From Bradyrhizobium sp. Ai1a-2 (GTDB lineage: Bacteria > Pseudomonadota > Alphaproteobacteria > Rhizobiales > Xanthobacteraceae), in the NCBI RefSeq assembly GCF_000426245.1, contig NZ_AUEZ01000014.1, positions 1 to 64,000 on the forward strand: DNA of 64,000 bases. The letters are read 5' to 3'. The position numbers and the translations under genes were made by a program. Below are positions 35,843-44,685 of this stretch, piece after piece (positions within the stretch are counted from its first letter, which is position 1; each line of letters opens with the position of its first letter). The notes below the pieces were generated by a model. That model saw only the letters and a program-made list of their open reading frames with translations, was not told where the DNA came from and did no database searches.

Positions 35843-37360
35843 ATGTCGACTGCAGGTTCATCGGTATCCGCCGGCGCACGCGCTGGTGATCCCGCTCAAC
35901 GGTCTTGGCTCCGCTCCAATTGGGGGCTTCTGCTCGCCATTGCCGTGCTGGTCATTGTGCTCGTGTTACCGACACCACAGGGATTGTCAGTGTCGGGTCA
36001 TCGCATGTTGGCCGTGCTCGCCTTCGCCGTGATCGTCTGGATGACGGAGACGCTCGACTACGCGGTGTCCGGAGTGGTCATCGCCGCGCTGATGGCCTTT
36101 CTGCTCGGCACGGCACCGAGCCCCACCAATCCAGCCGTGGCAATGGGCACCAGCGCAGGTCTGGGCCTTGCTTTCAGCGGCTTCGCCAACACCGCATTGG
36201 CACTGGTGGCGTCCGCGCTCTTTATCGCCGCCGCCATGACAGCCACGAAGCTCGACAGACGCATCGCCCTCTTCATTCTCTCCCGCGTCGGCACCGAAAC
36301 CCGCAACGTCGTGATTGGTTCGATTCTTGTCGGTTTCATCATGTCGTTTCTGGTGCCTTCGACGACAGCGCGAGTCGCGTGCATCGTGCCTATCATGCTC
36401 GGTATCATCGCCGCGTTCGGCGTCAACAGGAAAGGCGCTTTTGCCGGCATGCTGATGATCACCGCGACGCAGACGGCCAGCATCTGGAACGTCGGCATCA
36501 AGACCGCGGCGGCGCAGAACATGGTCGCAGTAGGCTTCATCGAGAAGACGCTGAACCAGACCATCACCTGGGTTGAATGGTTCGTCGCGGCGGCGCCGTT
36601 CGGGATCATCATGTCGATCGTGCTCTATTTCGTGATGACGCGCATGATGCCGCCGGAAGTCAAGGAAGTGCCCGGCGGTCGCGACGCAATCCGCAAGTCG
36701 CTCGCCGAATTGGGCGCAATGAAAGCATCCGAGAAGAAGCTGCTTGCGATTTCGCTGACATTGCTCGGGTTCTGGGCGACCGAGGGCGTGCTGCACCGCT
36801 TCGATACGTCATCGACCACCATCGCAGCGGTTGCATTGCTGTTCATGCCAGGCATCGGAATCATGACGTGGAAGGAGGCGCAGCCGAGGATTCCGTGGGG
36901 CACCGTCGTGCTGTTCGGCGTCGGCATCAGCCTTGGTACCGCGCTGCTGCAGACCGGCGGCGCCGTCTGGCTAGCCAATCTGGTCGTAACCAAGTTTGGA
37001 CTTCAGAACGCCAGCCCTCTGTTCATCCTCGGCGTGATGAGCCTGTTCTTGACAGTGATCCATCTCGGCTTCGCCAGCGCGACTGCTCTCGCTTCGGCGA
37101 TGATCCCGATCGTCATTGCCGTGCTTCAGCACGTGGCGACACCCGGGATCAATATGGTCGGCATGACCATGTTGCTGCAGTTCGTCGTAAGCTTCGGCTT
37201 CATTCTCGTGGTGAACGCTCCGCAGAACATGGTCGCCTATGGGACCGAGACCTTCGACGCCAAGGACTTCGTTCGCACCGGCCTTGTGCTGACCATCATC
37301 GCGCTTGCGCTGGTGATGTTGCTCGGTACCACCTATTGGCATTGGCTCGGATACGTCTGA
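35843..37360 (+). CDS. DASS/SLC13-family anion:sodium symporter-like permease
   Basis: This 505-residue integral membrane protein starts at ATG 35843 with GAGGAG seven bases upstream. About 11-12 hydrophobic helices are visible. The pattern VIVWMTETLDYAVSGVVIAALMAFLLGTA and the signature loop SFLVPSTTARVACIVPIM match DASS carriers, which move dicarboxylates, citrate, sulfate or other anions. The pseudo-symmetric second loop includes FGFILVVNAPQNMVAYGT, normally the second substrate hairpin. Substrate is not predictable. It faces a Spy-like gene across a FixK-type box, so it may serve carboxylate uptake or export under low oxygen. Confidence 0.87.
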   Translation: MSTAGSSVSAGARAGDPAQRSWLRSNWGLLLAIAVLVIVLVLPTPQGLSVSGHRMLAVLAFAVIVWMTETLDYAVSGVVIAALMAFLLGTAPSPTNPAVAMGTSAGLGLAFSGFANTALALVASALFIAAAMTATKLDRRIALFILSRVGTETRNVVIGSILVGFIMSFLVPSTTARVACIVPIMLGIIAAFGVNRKGAFAGMLMITATQTASIWNVGIKTAAAQNMVAVGFIEKTLNQTITWVEWFVAAAPFGIIMSIVLYFVMTRMMPPEVKEVPGGRDAIRKSLAELGAMKASEKKLLAISLTLLGFWATEGVLHRFDTSSTTIAAVALLFMPGIGIMTWKEAQPRIPWGTVVLFGVGISLGTALLQTGGAVWLANLVVTKFGLQNASPLFILGVMSLFLTVIHLGFASATALASAMIPIVIAVLQHVATPGINMVGMTMLLQFVVSFGFILVVNAPQNMVAYGTETFDAKDFVRTGLVLTIIALALVMLLGTTYWHWLGYV

Positions 37361-37385
37361 GCGGCAACGGCGGGGCGCCGCTCAG
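37357..37385. terminator. Hairpin between convergent genes
   Basis: Nine-base arms (CTGAGCGGC / GCCGCTCAG) surround an 11-base loop. The left arm overlaps the permease stop codon and the right arm overlaps the autotransporter stop codon. No T-run follows, so it is at best a weak or Rho-assisted bidirectional terminator. Confidence 0.4.
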
Positions 37386-40300
37386 AAGCGCCAGCTCATG
37401 TTACCCTTGACCGAGTGATCATTCACTCTGTCGGAGAGCTGCCCCACATACGACACGCCGATCGTCACGCTCGGATTGATGTTCAGATCGACGCCGCTTT
37501 CGACCAGCGCGGCATCGCGCGCCAGAGGCACGCCGGAAATGCTAAAGGCGCTACCCAAACTCTGGAACGCGAGTGCCGCGCCCGGCGTCACATCGCCAAA
37601 AGCATGTTGCCACGCAAACGAAGCGCGCGGCGTCAGCATCATGCCGTTCTCGAGCTGGACGCCGGTGGCGATGCGTGCTCCGAGGGTGGAATAGCCGATA
37701 TCGTCGCGGGCCGTCGATCCAATGAGCGCGGCAAGGCCTCCGCGCTCGTTGAAGCCATCCGTATCCAGATGCACCCACGCCAGACCGGCGAACGGCTCGG
37801 CGGCGATATTGCCAAAGCGAATGCTGTGGCCGACCTCGCCGAACACCTGGGCGGTAGTGGCGTTGTAACGTGCCGTTGCCTGGTCGGCGAAGCCAGGAAA
37901 CAGGATAGCTCGGCTGGTGTCGATCGTGCTCCAGCTTGCGGCCACGCCCGAACGCAGATTCCAGGGACCGTATGCGGCGCCGGCATAGGCCGCCAGATGC
38001 GCCGTGTCGACATTGGCGGCACTTGCCTGCGCATTCACCCGCACGTTCGAATTGGTATAGCCGCCGGCGATGCCGGCACGCCAGTTGGCGCCGAAGCTGC
38101 TGTCGACGCCGGAGAAGAAGCCGCCGAGGTTGCGGCTTACGTCGGCAGCATTGCCGTCGCTGCCTATCTTGCCCCAGGCGCCGACGCCCTGCGCCCACCA
38201 GGCAACATCGGTGCCGCGCGGCGTTGCCGGAACCAGCGGACTTTTCGTGGGAAAGGCCGGTCTTCGTGTATCGGCATAGGCAAGTGCAGCATCGGTATTG
38301 CCAACGGTGAAATCGGCATGCGCCACCAGCGGCCCGCCAGCCGTGAGGGCAGCGAACGGTCCCAGTTGGTCAGCAAAGGATGCCTGGCGCAGGCGCCCGA
38401 GCACCGCCTGGCGCAAGTAGCGGCTGTCATCGAGCATGGTGGTCTGCACGCTGCCGTGTATCTCGCCGGAGAGCGCATCGAAGGCCTGCCTGGCTCCCGC
38501 AACCGAGGGCTGGATGAGCAACGCCTGGAAGAGAGGGCTGCTCGCAGGCAGCGCGCCAGCCGCCTCGGCAACACTGGCCTGGTTCGGCGTGATGGCGGCG
38601 CTGGCGAAGCTGCGGACCTGCTCGAGCGTCAACAGCACGGACGTCGGTGTGTAGCTCAGGATCGGACTAAGGAACGCAAAATCGGTCGCAGTCGACACAG
38701 CGGAGAAGCCGCCGCTCACGCCACCTTGCGCGGTCAGGATCGTGTAGGCGAGATCGGGCGTGAAAGCGCCGAGCGCCTGCACAGTCCCGCCTGTCAGGCT
38801 CGCGTGTCCAGCGGCTGCGATCAAATCGGCCTGGCCCGTGGGACTGAACTCCGCAAGATAGGTGGAGCCGGGTGCGAAGCTCACATTGCCGGCGACATTC
38901 ATCGTGCCGATCGAATGCCCCGGCGCTACAACGCTGCCGCTTGCCGCGTTCAGGCCGCCGATCGTGCCGTTGCCAAGCAACATGCCGCCCGCACCGACCG
39001 ACACCGGCGAGATCAGCGAGCCGTCTACGCTCAGAATGCCGGCATTGACGTTCGTCGGCCCCGTGTACGTGCTCGAACCCGTCAACGAGAACGTACCCGA
39101 CCCGCTCTTGACGAGCCCGCCCGGCCCGCTGATGGCGCCGGAGAACACCGTGCTCGAGTTATCGTTGCCGGCCGTGAGCGCTGCCGAGCCCAGCGCGACT
39201 TGACCTGCGCCCGCGAGCGATCCGATGGTCTGGTTGAAACTGTTGAGGTCGAGCGTGGCCCCGCCTGCGACCGTATAGGCGCTGTTCGGGGAGAACACAT
39301 TCGTAGCGCCCGCTTGCAGCGTGCCGGCGTTGACAAGGGTGGCTCCCCCATAGGATCCGGGGCCCGCCAGCGTCAGCGATCCCGCGCCAGCCTTGGTGAG
39401 GCTGCTCGCGCCGCCGATCGTCCCCGAGAAGGTGGAATTGAAACCATTGGTATCGATTGTGCCGCCATTTCCGTTCAACATCACACTGCGCGCCGTCGTA
39501 AGGCCCGCGCCGAGTTGGAGCGTGCCGCCATCGAAGCTCAGTCCACCCGTCGCCGCGCCGAGATTGTTGTCCGCGGTCGCTTGCAACGTGCCGCCGTTCA
39601 GGAACGTTCCGCCTGCGTAGGTGTTGCTGCCGGTGAGCGCCAGCGTTCCATCTCCGATCTTGGCTAGGCTGCCGGGCCCCGACAACACGCCGCTCCATGT
39701 TGCACCCAGTCCATTGGTGTCGATCGTTGCAACACCTCCGGTCAAAGTCGCGTTCACGCTTGTCACGAGCGGGGCCTCGATCACCCTGATCGTGCCGCTG
39801 CCGATATTGAACTGATAGTTCGGGGTGTTGTTGTTGTAGGAAGGCAGCAGGCTGTTGCCGCCGATCTCCAGCGCGCCGCCGTTGAGGTTGTACACGCCCG
39901 TGCTGGTGTTGAGGCCGGAGAGATGGAGCGTCGAGCCATTGTGGACGCGCAGGATGCCGCCGCTCTGATTGATGGTTCCCTGCGCTTGCGGCTCGGTCGC
40001 AACCGCGTTGCCGTAGCCGAGGATGAGACGACTGTTGACGCCGGACAGATCAATGACGCCGCCGCTGAGGTTGATCGTGCCGCTGCTTCCCGGCCGGCCC
40101 GTGCCGGTGTTGCGCCCGAGAGTGTTGATGCCGCCGTCGAGATAAAGTTCGCCGCCGTTGATGTTGTATGTGCCGACACCACCCTGATTGCCGATGTTCA
40201 TCGACGCGCAGCGACTGACGTCGCCGCAGGTGGGGGTTACCCTGACCGTACCGCCCGTCTGATTAACCGTACCCTGTCCACCGAAGTCGCCGACTTGCAG

Positions 40301-40921
40301 GCTGGTGCCGAAGGTGATGGCGCCTCCCGAAACGTTCAGCGCGCCGACATTGGGCGTGCTTCCAGTCACGCCCTCGCCCACCGCGAGATAGGTGACAGTC
40401 GTGGTTCCACTGGTCTGCGCCAGCGCACCCTGGAAGACATAGCTTTCACCGAGTGTGAGCGTGGCGCTATCGATGGTCAGCGTGCCGGAGCCGACCTTGG
40501 CGAAGATTCCATAAGGGGGAGGATCGTACCCTTGCTTGGTCATGTCGATCGTCCCGGAGAAAGCGCTATTGGTGTTGTTGCCTCCAACCGCGAGAGCTTG
40601 AGTCCCGAGCGTCACGATGCCGCCGCCACCGATGGAACCCACGACCTGGCTGGCACTGGAAAGCGACAGGCTAGCGCCTGATGCAACCGTCAAGTCCGTG
40701 CCGGCCGCGAACGACTGCGCCGAAGACAATGCCAGATTGCCTGCCACGATATTGATCGCAGTGGCGCCCGCGCTGATCGCGGCATCGAGTTCGCCCTGTG
40801 TGCTGACGTCGACGGCTCGCGCGTCGGACGCATACAGCATCAGCGCTGACGTCGTGGACAGTGCCACCCAGTGTCGCAGATGCCTGACCAGAGGCATCTC
40901 TCGTCGTGATGAAGCAAGCAT
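37382..40921 (-). CDS. Autotransporter (type Va) with PATR-type passenger repeats
   Basis: About 1179 residues from ATG 40921. The N-terminus has an export signal (HWVALSTTSALMLYASDARA). The passenger (about 45-780) is a long beta-helix built of autotransporter-associated beta-strand repeats such as SLTKAGAGSLTLAGPGSYGGATLVNAGTLQA and KSGSGTFSLTGSSTYTGPTNVNAGIL. The last 280 or so residues are the beta-barrel (VAWWAQGVGAWGKIGSDGNA...MLTPRASFAWQHAFGDV...) ending in Phe (KGNMSWRF), as needed for BAM-dependent insertion. The passenger probably lies on the cell surface for adhesion; no enzyme motif is visible. A 28-base palindrome lies 47 bases upstream of the chosen start. Confidence 0.93.
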   Translation of the reverse strand: MLASSRREMPLVRHLRHWVALSTTSALMLYASDARAVDVSTQGELDAAISAGATAINIVAGNLALSSAQSFAAGTDLTVASGASLSLSSASQVVGSIGGGGIVTLGTQALAVGGNNTNSAFSGTIDMTKQGYDPPPYGIFAKVGSGTLTIDSATLTLGESYVFQGALAQTSGTTTVTYLAVGEGVTGSTPNVGALNVSGGAITFGTSLQVGDFGGQGTVNQTGGTVRVTPTCGDVSRCASMNIGNQGGVGTYNINGGELYLDGGINTLGRNTGTGRPGSSGTINLSGGVIDLSGVNSRLILGYGNAVATEPQAQGTINQSGGILRVHNGSTLHLSGLNTSTGVYNLNGGALEIGGNSLLPSYNNNTPNYQFNIGSGTIRVIEAPLVTSVNATLTGGVATIDTNGLGATWSGVLSGPGSLAKIGDGTLALTGSNTYAGGTFLNGGTLQATADNNLGAATGGLSFDGGTLQLGAGLTTARSVMLNGNGGTIDTNGFNSTFSGTIGGASSLTKAGAGSLTLAGPGSYGGATLVNAGTLQAGATNVFSPNSAYTVAGGATLDLNSFNQTIGSLAGAGQVALGSAALTAGNDNSSTVFSGAISGPGGLVKSGSGTFSLTGSSTYTGPTNVNAGILSVDGSLISPVSVGAGGMLLGNGTIGGLNAASGSVVAPGHSIGTMNVAGNVSFAPGSTYLAEFSPTGQADLIAAAGHASLTGGTVQALGAFTPDLAYTILTAQGGVSGGFSAVSTATDFAFLSPILSYTPTSVLLTLEQVRSFASAAITPNQASVAEAAGALPASSPLFQALLIQPSVAGARQAFDALSGEIHGSVQTTMLDDSRYLRQAVLGRLRQASFADQLGPFAALTAGGPLVAHADFTVGNTDAALAYADTRRPAFPTKSPLVPATPRGTDVAWWAQGVGAWGKIGSDGNAADVSRNLGGFFSGVDSSFGANWRAGIAGGYTNSNVRVNAQASAANVDTAHLAAYAGAAYGPWNLRSGVAASWSTIDTSRAILFPGFADQATARYNATTAQVFGEVGHSIRFGNIAAEPFAGLAWVHLDTDGFNERGGLAALIGSTARDDIGYSTLGARIATGVQLENGMMLTPRASFAWQHAFGDVTPGAALAFQSLGSAFSISGVPLARDAALVESGVDLNINPSVTIGVSYVGQLSDRVNDHSVKGNMSWRF

Positions 40922-40968
40922 TCGAATCCCCAAGCCTGCGATTCGAAGCCTGACACCGTGGGACTCGT

Positions 40969-40996
40969 GAAGTCTGTTCGATTTCGAACAGACTTC
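40969..40996. promoter_or_regulatory. Perfect palindrome upstream of the autotransporter
   Basis: Thirteen-base arms (GAAGTCTGTTCGA / TCGAACAGACTTC) flank TT. It lies between the end of the Crp/Fnr-type gene and the autotransporter start, both on the minus strand. No T-run follows on the minus strand, so an operator for the autotransporter promoter is at least as likely as a terminator for the regulator gene. Confidence 0.45.
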
Positions 40997-41041
40997 TGCT
41001 CAAAGGAGCAACGCAGAAATGCTTCCGTGGGACTTGGTTAA

Positions 41042-41812
41042 TCAACCGATGCGCACGGAAGCTGCAGCAAATTGTCGCGCTGTCCGTCTCCTGCACCCAG
41101 TATCCGTAAATAGCGCATCGAATTGTCTGCGCGTCGCCGCGTAGCATTCGCAGGCCTCTGTTTCGAGGCGCACACGGTCGAGGATATTCACTCGACCGTG
41201 CTTATAGTGAATCAAGCCGGCCTTCTGCAAGGAATTGGCCGCAATCGATACGCCGGAGCGCTGAACCCCAAGCGTGAGGGCGAGCAACTCGTGGGTGAGA
41301 GGAAAACTGTCCGAGCCAGCGCTGTCGTGCGCGACCAGAAGCCAGTGGCAGCAGCGCTGCCGAAGCGAGTGCAGGCGGTTGCATGCGGCAATCTGCGAGA
41401 ACGCATCGACAACCAGGCTAGTGTATCGGCGCAGAAGGGCCGAAGCTTCATCCGTTTGCGTGATCTTCCGCTCGAACGTGTCGCGATCGATGCGAAGCGC
41501 CATTCCCGGAATCCGGACGGCATATTCCCACATCGCGCCGCGGATTCCATGGATGGCGAAAAGTCCGACGATGCCTTCGTTGCCGACGGCTCCGATCTCG
41601 ACAACTCGACCATCCTCCATGGTCTTGACGCGTGAAACCAGGCCTCGATCTATGAAGTAGAGATGGTCGATCGGCGCGCCGGCGCGAAAAAGCACCTGGT
41701 GCTGTCGCAAGTTCACCGGCTCGAGATGCGGCAAAATGGATTCGAGGCGCGCGACCATGAGCGCCTGCAACAACCGGTTGCCAGGATAGGCTCCCCCAAG
41801 TTCGTCTTCCAT
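41042..41812 (-). CDS. Crp/Fnr-family transcriptional regulator
   Basis: This 256-residue protein starts at ATG 41812 (MEDELGGAYPGNRLLQAL). The cyclic-nucleotide-binding-like barrel (HQVLFRAGAPIDHLYFIDRGLVSRVKTMEDGRVVEIGAVGNEGIVGL) is followed by a C-terminal winged helix (LTHELLALTLGVQRSGVSIAANSLQKAGLIHYKHGRVNILDR). It lacks the N-terminal cysteine cluster of oxygen-sensing FNR, so it is not an Fe-S sensor of the FNR type. The ligand is unknown. Neighbours on the same strand are the autotransporter downstream and the receptor-channel upstream. Confidence 0.85.
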   Translation of the reverse strand: MEDELGGAYPGNRLLQALMVARLESILPHLEPVNLRQHQVLFRAGAPIDHLYFIDRGLVSRVKTMEDGRVVEIGAVGNEGIVGLFAIHGIRGAMWEYAVRIPGMALRIDRDTFERKITQTDEASALLRRYTSLVVDAFSQIAACNRLHSLRQRCCHWLLVAHDSAGSDSFPLTHELLALTLGVQRSGVSIAANSLQKAGLIHYKHGRVNILDRVRLETEACECYAATRRQFDALFTDTGCRRRTARQFAAASVRIG

Positions 41813-41994
41813 GCCGCCCGGGTCTTTCCGCCACCTTCGGCCAAAGTACCCAGCCCTGACGTTGCGAACGCCATCACTCGGAGTTCTGTTCCGAGGCACG
41901 CCCGCATACCACCCATGCGTGCGAACAACCTTACGAGAGTACCGACAATTGACGCCATGCGGGATTTGAGATTCGTCGAAAGCCGATGGGGCCG

Positions 41995-43089
41995 TCAGGG
42001 CGATCGTGCGTTTCCAAGGGCAAGGAACAGCGTCTGTTGCCACCGATCGCTTTCGATTTGATCGAGCACGGCGAGATCGAGCATCGGCCGCAAGGCGCTG
42101 CCTTTCGGCAGCACGATCGCATATCGCTCGCTGCTGAAGCTGGTGTCGACGACCCGAAGCGAGCCTGAGAAGTCGTTACGAACGATCCAGGCCAGGAGCG
42201 GCTTGTCATGCACGAAGGCATCGATCTGACCTCGGCTCAATGCGGATAGGCCGCTTTGGGCGTCCGGGAATCCCCGGAAGGAGAGCTGCTGGCGGGTGAA
42301 GTAGTCGCTTGTCGGAGAGTTCGCGACGGCGCCGACGCGAACGGATCGCAGGTCGTTGAAGCTGTGGACGGCGCCTTGGAGTTCCCTGCGCGTCAGGGTG
42401 GAGGTGATGCCGGCGGTGAACACGGCTATCGCGATGACGGAAGCGATCATCCATCCGGTCGCGACGATGCGCCCGGGGAGCGTTGCCGGTGCGTTCGCGG
42501 CGGCCCCCGCCTGCGTCATGGCAATGGTCGACCACCAGAAGCTGGAGCCGAGCCCCTTGGCGCCTCCGCCGAAATGTTCCGTATTCCGCCGCTCCAGCAG
42601 CCAAATGAGGAAGCCTACCGCCATCGCAAGACAAAGCAGCAGACCGACAGCCTGGAAGAAGCCGAAAGAGAGAAGCGCCCGCCCGATCGAAACCCAGGGG
42701 CTCTCATTGAGCGGCACCGCAATCCCGAGGCCGGTGTTATAGAAAGGTTGAGTGAAATCGACATTGCGTGCACGCGCAGCGGTCACGGTTACCGCTGCCA
42801 CGCCGGCGTCGAAGGCGCCTTTCGCGACGCCATCAAGCAGGTCCTGCACGCTCTCGGTCTCAACCAGGCGAAACTTCAGATGCGCTCGATCAGCGATCCT
42901 CTTCCAGAGCTCAATGCTGATACCGCCCCAGTTCCCATCCGGCTGCTTCATCGCGAAGGGCGGGGCTTCCTTTGTTGCCACCACCAACTCTTTATCGAGC
43001 GCTATGCCTTGCGCGCGCAGGGCGCTGCCACCGAGCGCAAGCATCGCCAGCAAAAAATACATCAGGACCGATCGAAGCGACAAAATCAC
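41995..43089 (-). CDS. Prokaryotic ionotropic glutamate receptor-like channel
   Basis: About 364 residues from a GTG at 43089 (AGG eight bases upstream); a longer reading to 43170 is possible. After a signal peptide (VLMYFLLAMLALGGSALRAQG) comes the first lobe of a type-3 substrate-binding domain (ELVVATKEAPPFAMKQPDGNWGGISIELWKRIAD). A membrane core follows: helix FFQAVGLLLCLAMAVGFLIWLLER, pore loop SSFWWSTIAMTQAGAAANAPATLPGR, and helix IVATGWMIASVIAIAVFTAGITSTL. The second binding lobe completes the protein. This is the GluR0 topology. The filter reads MTQAGAAANAP in place of TVGYGD, so potassium selectivity is doubtful. It may be a ligand-gated channel or a non-conducting sensor. Confidence 0.8.
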   Translation of the reverse strand: MILSLRSVLMYFLLAMLALGGSALRAQGIALDKELVVATKEAPPFAMKQPDGNWGGISIELWKRIADRAHLKFRLVETESVQDLLDGVAKGAFDAGVAAVTVTAARARNVDFTQPFYNTGLGIAVPLNESPWVSIGRALLSFGFFQAVGLLLCLAMAVGFLIWLLERRNTEHFGGGAKGLGSSFWWSTIAMTQAGAAANAPATLPGRIVATGWMIASVIAIAVFTAGITSTLTRRELQGAVHSFNDLRSVRVGAVANSPTSDYFTRQQLSFRGFPDAQSGLSALSRGQIDAFVHDKPLLAWIVRNDFSGSLRVVDTSFSSERYAIVLPKGSALRPMLDLAVLDQIESDRWQQTLFLALGNARSP

Positions 43090-43287
43090 TGGTTTGACCT
43101 GAGGATGCCGATCTCGCCGCCGTTGACTACCGGAACCTGAGAAGATCCGCGCACGAGTCGGAGCACGCAATTCTTACTAGAATGATGGCAATTTGTCGCG
43201 CCACTCAGAACAAAATGGCGATGTCGTATACCATTGAAATTATGCGCAATTTTTGGAGATTTGAGGATGCCAGCATGGCAAATGTCG

Positions 43288-43812
43288 TCATGCGACGACC
43301 AGCGGAGATGTCGTCACATAGTGGCCGTCCTGGTAGACAAGGGGAGCAGCCACCGCGGAGAACCTCGCTTCCTCGACACTGCCGATGAAGATGCCGTGCG
43401 TTCCAAAATGCGTCTGCGTTTCCGTCTTGCAGAATAAATTGGCTTGGGCGTCAATGAGGCAAGGCAACTCGCGCGTAAGCGTCCAGTTGCCGCTCGCAAA
43501 CCGCTCGGCGCCTCTCAATTGACCGCCGAAACCCTGCGAAACCTGCACATGCGGCGATCCGAGCAGGTTGACGCAGAAATTCTTCGATAATGACAGGCGG
43601 CGGTAGAACGCTGCAGCCGTGTTAACGCACACGAGTATGGCCGGCGGATCGATACTGACCGAGGTAATGGCGGTTGCCGTCATGCCGTGCCACCCGTCCC
43701 CATCAACGCAAGTCACGACGCTGACTGTCGCTGCGAGGCGGCGCATCGCATTGCGAAAACTGGATGCCAAATCGGGGATTTGAGAAGCTGAGGTCGTCCG
43801 TGGCATAGACAT
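43288..43812 (-). CDS. Flavin reductase of a two-component monooxygenase
   Basis: This 174-residue protein has the FMN-binding split-barrel fold of HpaC-type reductases: FRNAMRRLAATVSVVTCVDGDGWHGMTATAITSVSIDPPAILVCVN, then FCVNLLGSPHVQVSQGFGG and the C-terminal PLVYQDGHYV. It should supply reduced FAD/FMN to the HpaB-type oxygenase two genes upstream. It starts 12 bases after the dioxygenase stop on the same strand, so the three genes form one operon. Confidence 0.88.
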   Translation of the reverse strand: MSMPRTTSASQIPDLASSFRNAMRRLAATVSVVTCVDGDGWHGMTATAITSVSIDPPAILVCVNTAAAFYRRLSLSKNFCVNLLGSPHVQVSQGFGGQLRGAERFASGNWTLTRELPCLIDAQANLFCKTETQTHFGTHGIFIGSVEEARFSAVAAPLVYQDGHYVTTSPLVVA

Positions 43813-43824
43813 TTGCCTGCTCCC

Positions 43825-44640
43825 TCAGACTCTATGGCGAATGTGCGTGGCCGGCCGCGGCTCGAGAACAAAAAAGTACCGAACCTCGAAAACTGACTTG
43901 TGTAGTCCTCGGACAGACTGATCACGCGGTGCGTCCCGACGCACAAGCTGCACCACCAGATCCTCACGTACCGCATTCGCGACGTCGCTATCGAGGTAAG
44001 CCCCGCCATCGAAATAAAGTTGGGACGTCAATTCTTTGTATCGGGGATGCCTGACCTTCAGATGCAAATGGGCGGGACGAAAGAAATGCCGGCCCAGCGT
44101 CTTGAGCACAACACCAGTCGGCCCATTCTTCGGGATCTCGTAAGGTGGCGGAACGATCGTCCGGACCTCGAAGGCGCCGTCATGATCTGTTCGGAAGCGC
44201 CCGCGCAGATTCCATTCCGGGACGCCAGGATGAAAATTGGAGTAGCGACCCTCGGCATCCGCTTGCCACATGTCTATTTCGGCGGCCGCCAACGGCATCC
44301 CATCGGGCGACGCGACGATACCGCGAAAGAAGAGCACGTCGCCGGCTTCATCGCAGCGCTGGGGCAGCACATAGGGTGCCTTCAGCAGGGGAGAGTTCGG
44401 CAAGTAGAACGGACCCTCGATGGCCTCGATACTGCTTCGCCTATCGATATTGGCGTTATCCGTCGCTTCAGCTTCGAGAAACACATCGTAGAGCAGCGTT
44501 TCTTCTCCTGCCTTGACGGAATCCACCAGGATGTCCGTGGCGCAACGATACTCATCATGGGTGATCCCGTGCTTGCGCATGAATTGCAGCAAAGTCCGCT
44601 CGAGATCTTCGAGAATGATTCTGGTGCGTTCAATGTTCAT
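43825..44640 (-). CDS. Intradiol ring-cleavage dioxygenase, probably hydroxyquinol 1,2-dioxygenase
   Basis: This 271-residue protein has an N-terminal helical dimerisation part (RTLLQFMRKHGITHDEYRCATDILVDSVKAGEETLLYDVFLEA) followed by IEGPFYLPNSP. The non-haem iron ligands are visible: Tyr in DAEGRYSNF, Tyr in VPPPYEIP, and both His in RPAHLHLKV. The fold cleaves between two catechol-type hydroxyls to a muconate or maleylacetate. Its pairing with an HpaB-type hydroxylase and flavin reductase points to hydroxyquinol as substrate, as in resorcinol-type pathways; chlorocatechol or catechol are alternatives. Confidence 0.87.
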   Translation of the reverse strand: MNIERTRIILEDLERTLLQFMRKHGITHDEYRCATDILVDSVKAGEETLLYDVFLEAEATDNANIDRRSSIEAIEGPFYLPNSPLLKAPYVLPQRCDEAGDVLFFRGIVASPDGMPLAAAEIDMWQADAEGRYSNFHPGVPEWNLRGRFRTDHDGAFEVRTIVPPPYEIPKNGPTGVVLKTLGRHFFRPAHLHLKVRHPRYKELTSQLYFDGGAYLDSDVANAVREDLVVQLVRRDAPRDQSVRGLHKSVFEVRYFFVLEPRPATHIRHRV

Positions 44641-44685
44641 GTGGCTCTCATCTCCGACAGAGACGCAGATTGTCCGAGGGAATGG

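Noticed and set aside
37415..39667. Open frame of about 750 codons opposite the autotransporter
   Set aside because: It is antisense to repetitive passenger sequence; the repeats make both strands open. No signal peptide or domain is present.
38900..40700. Recurring short repeats that could suggest a CRISPR array or tandem repeat
   Set aside because: The repeats are degenerate, of unequal length and encode autotransporter beta-strand repeats in one frame.
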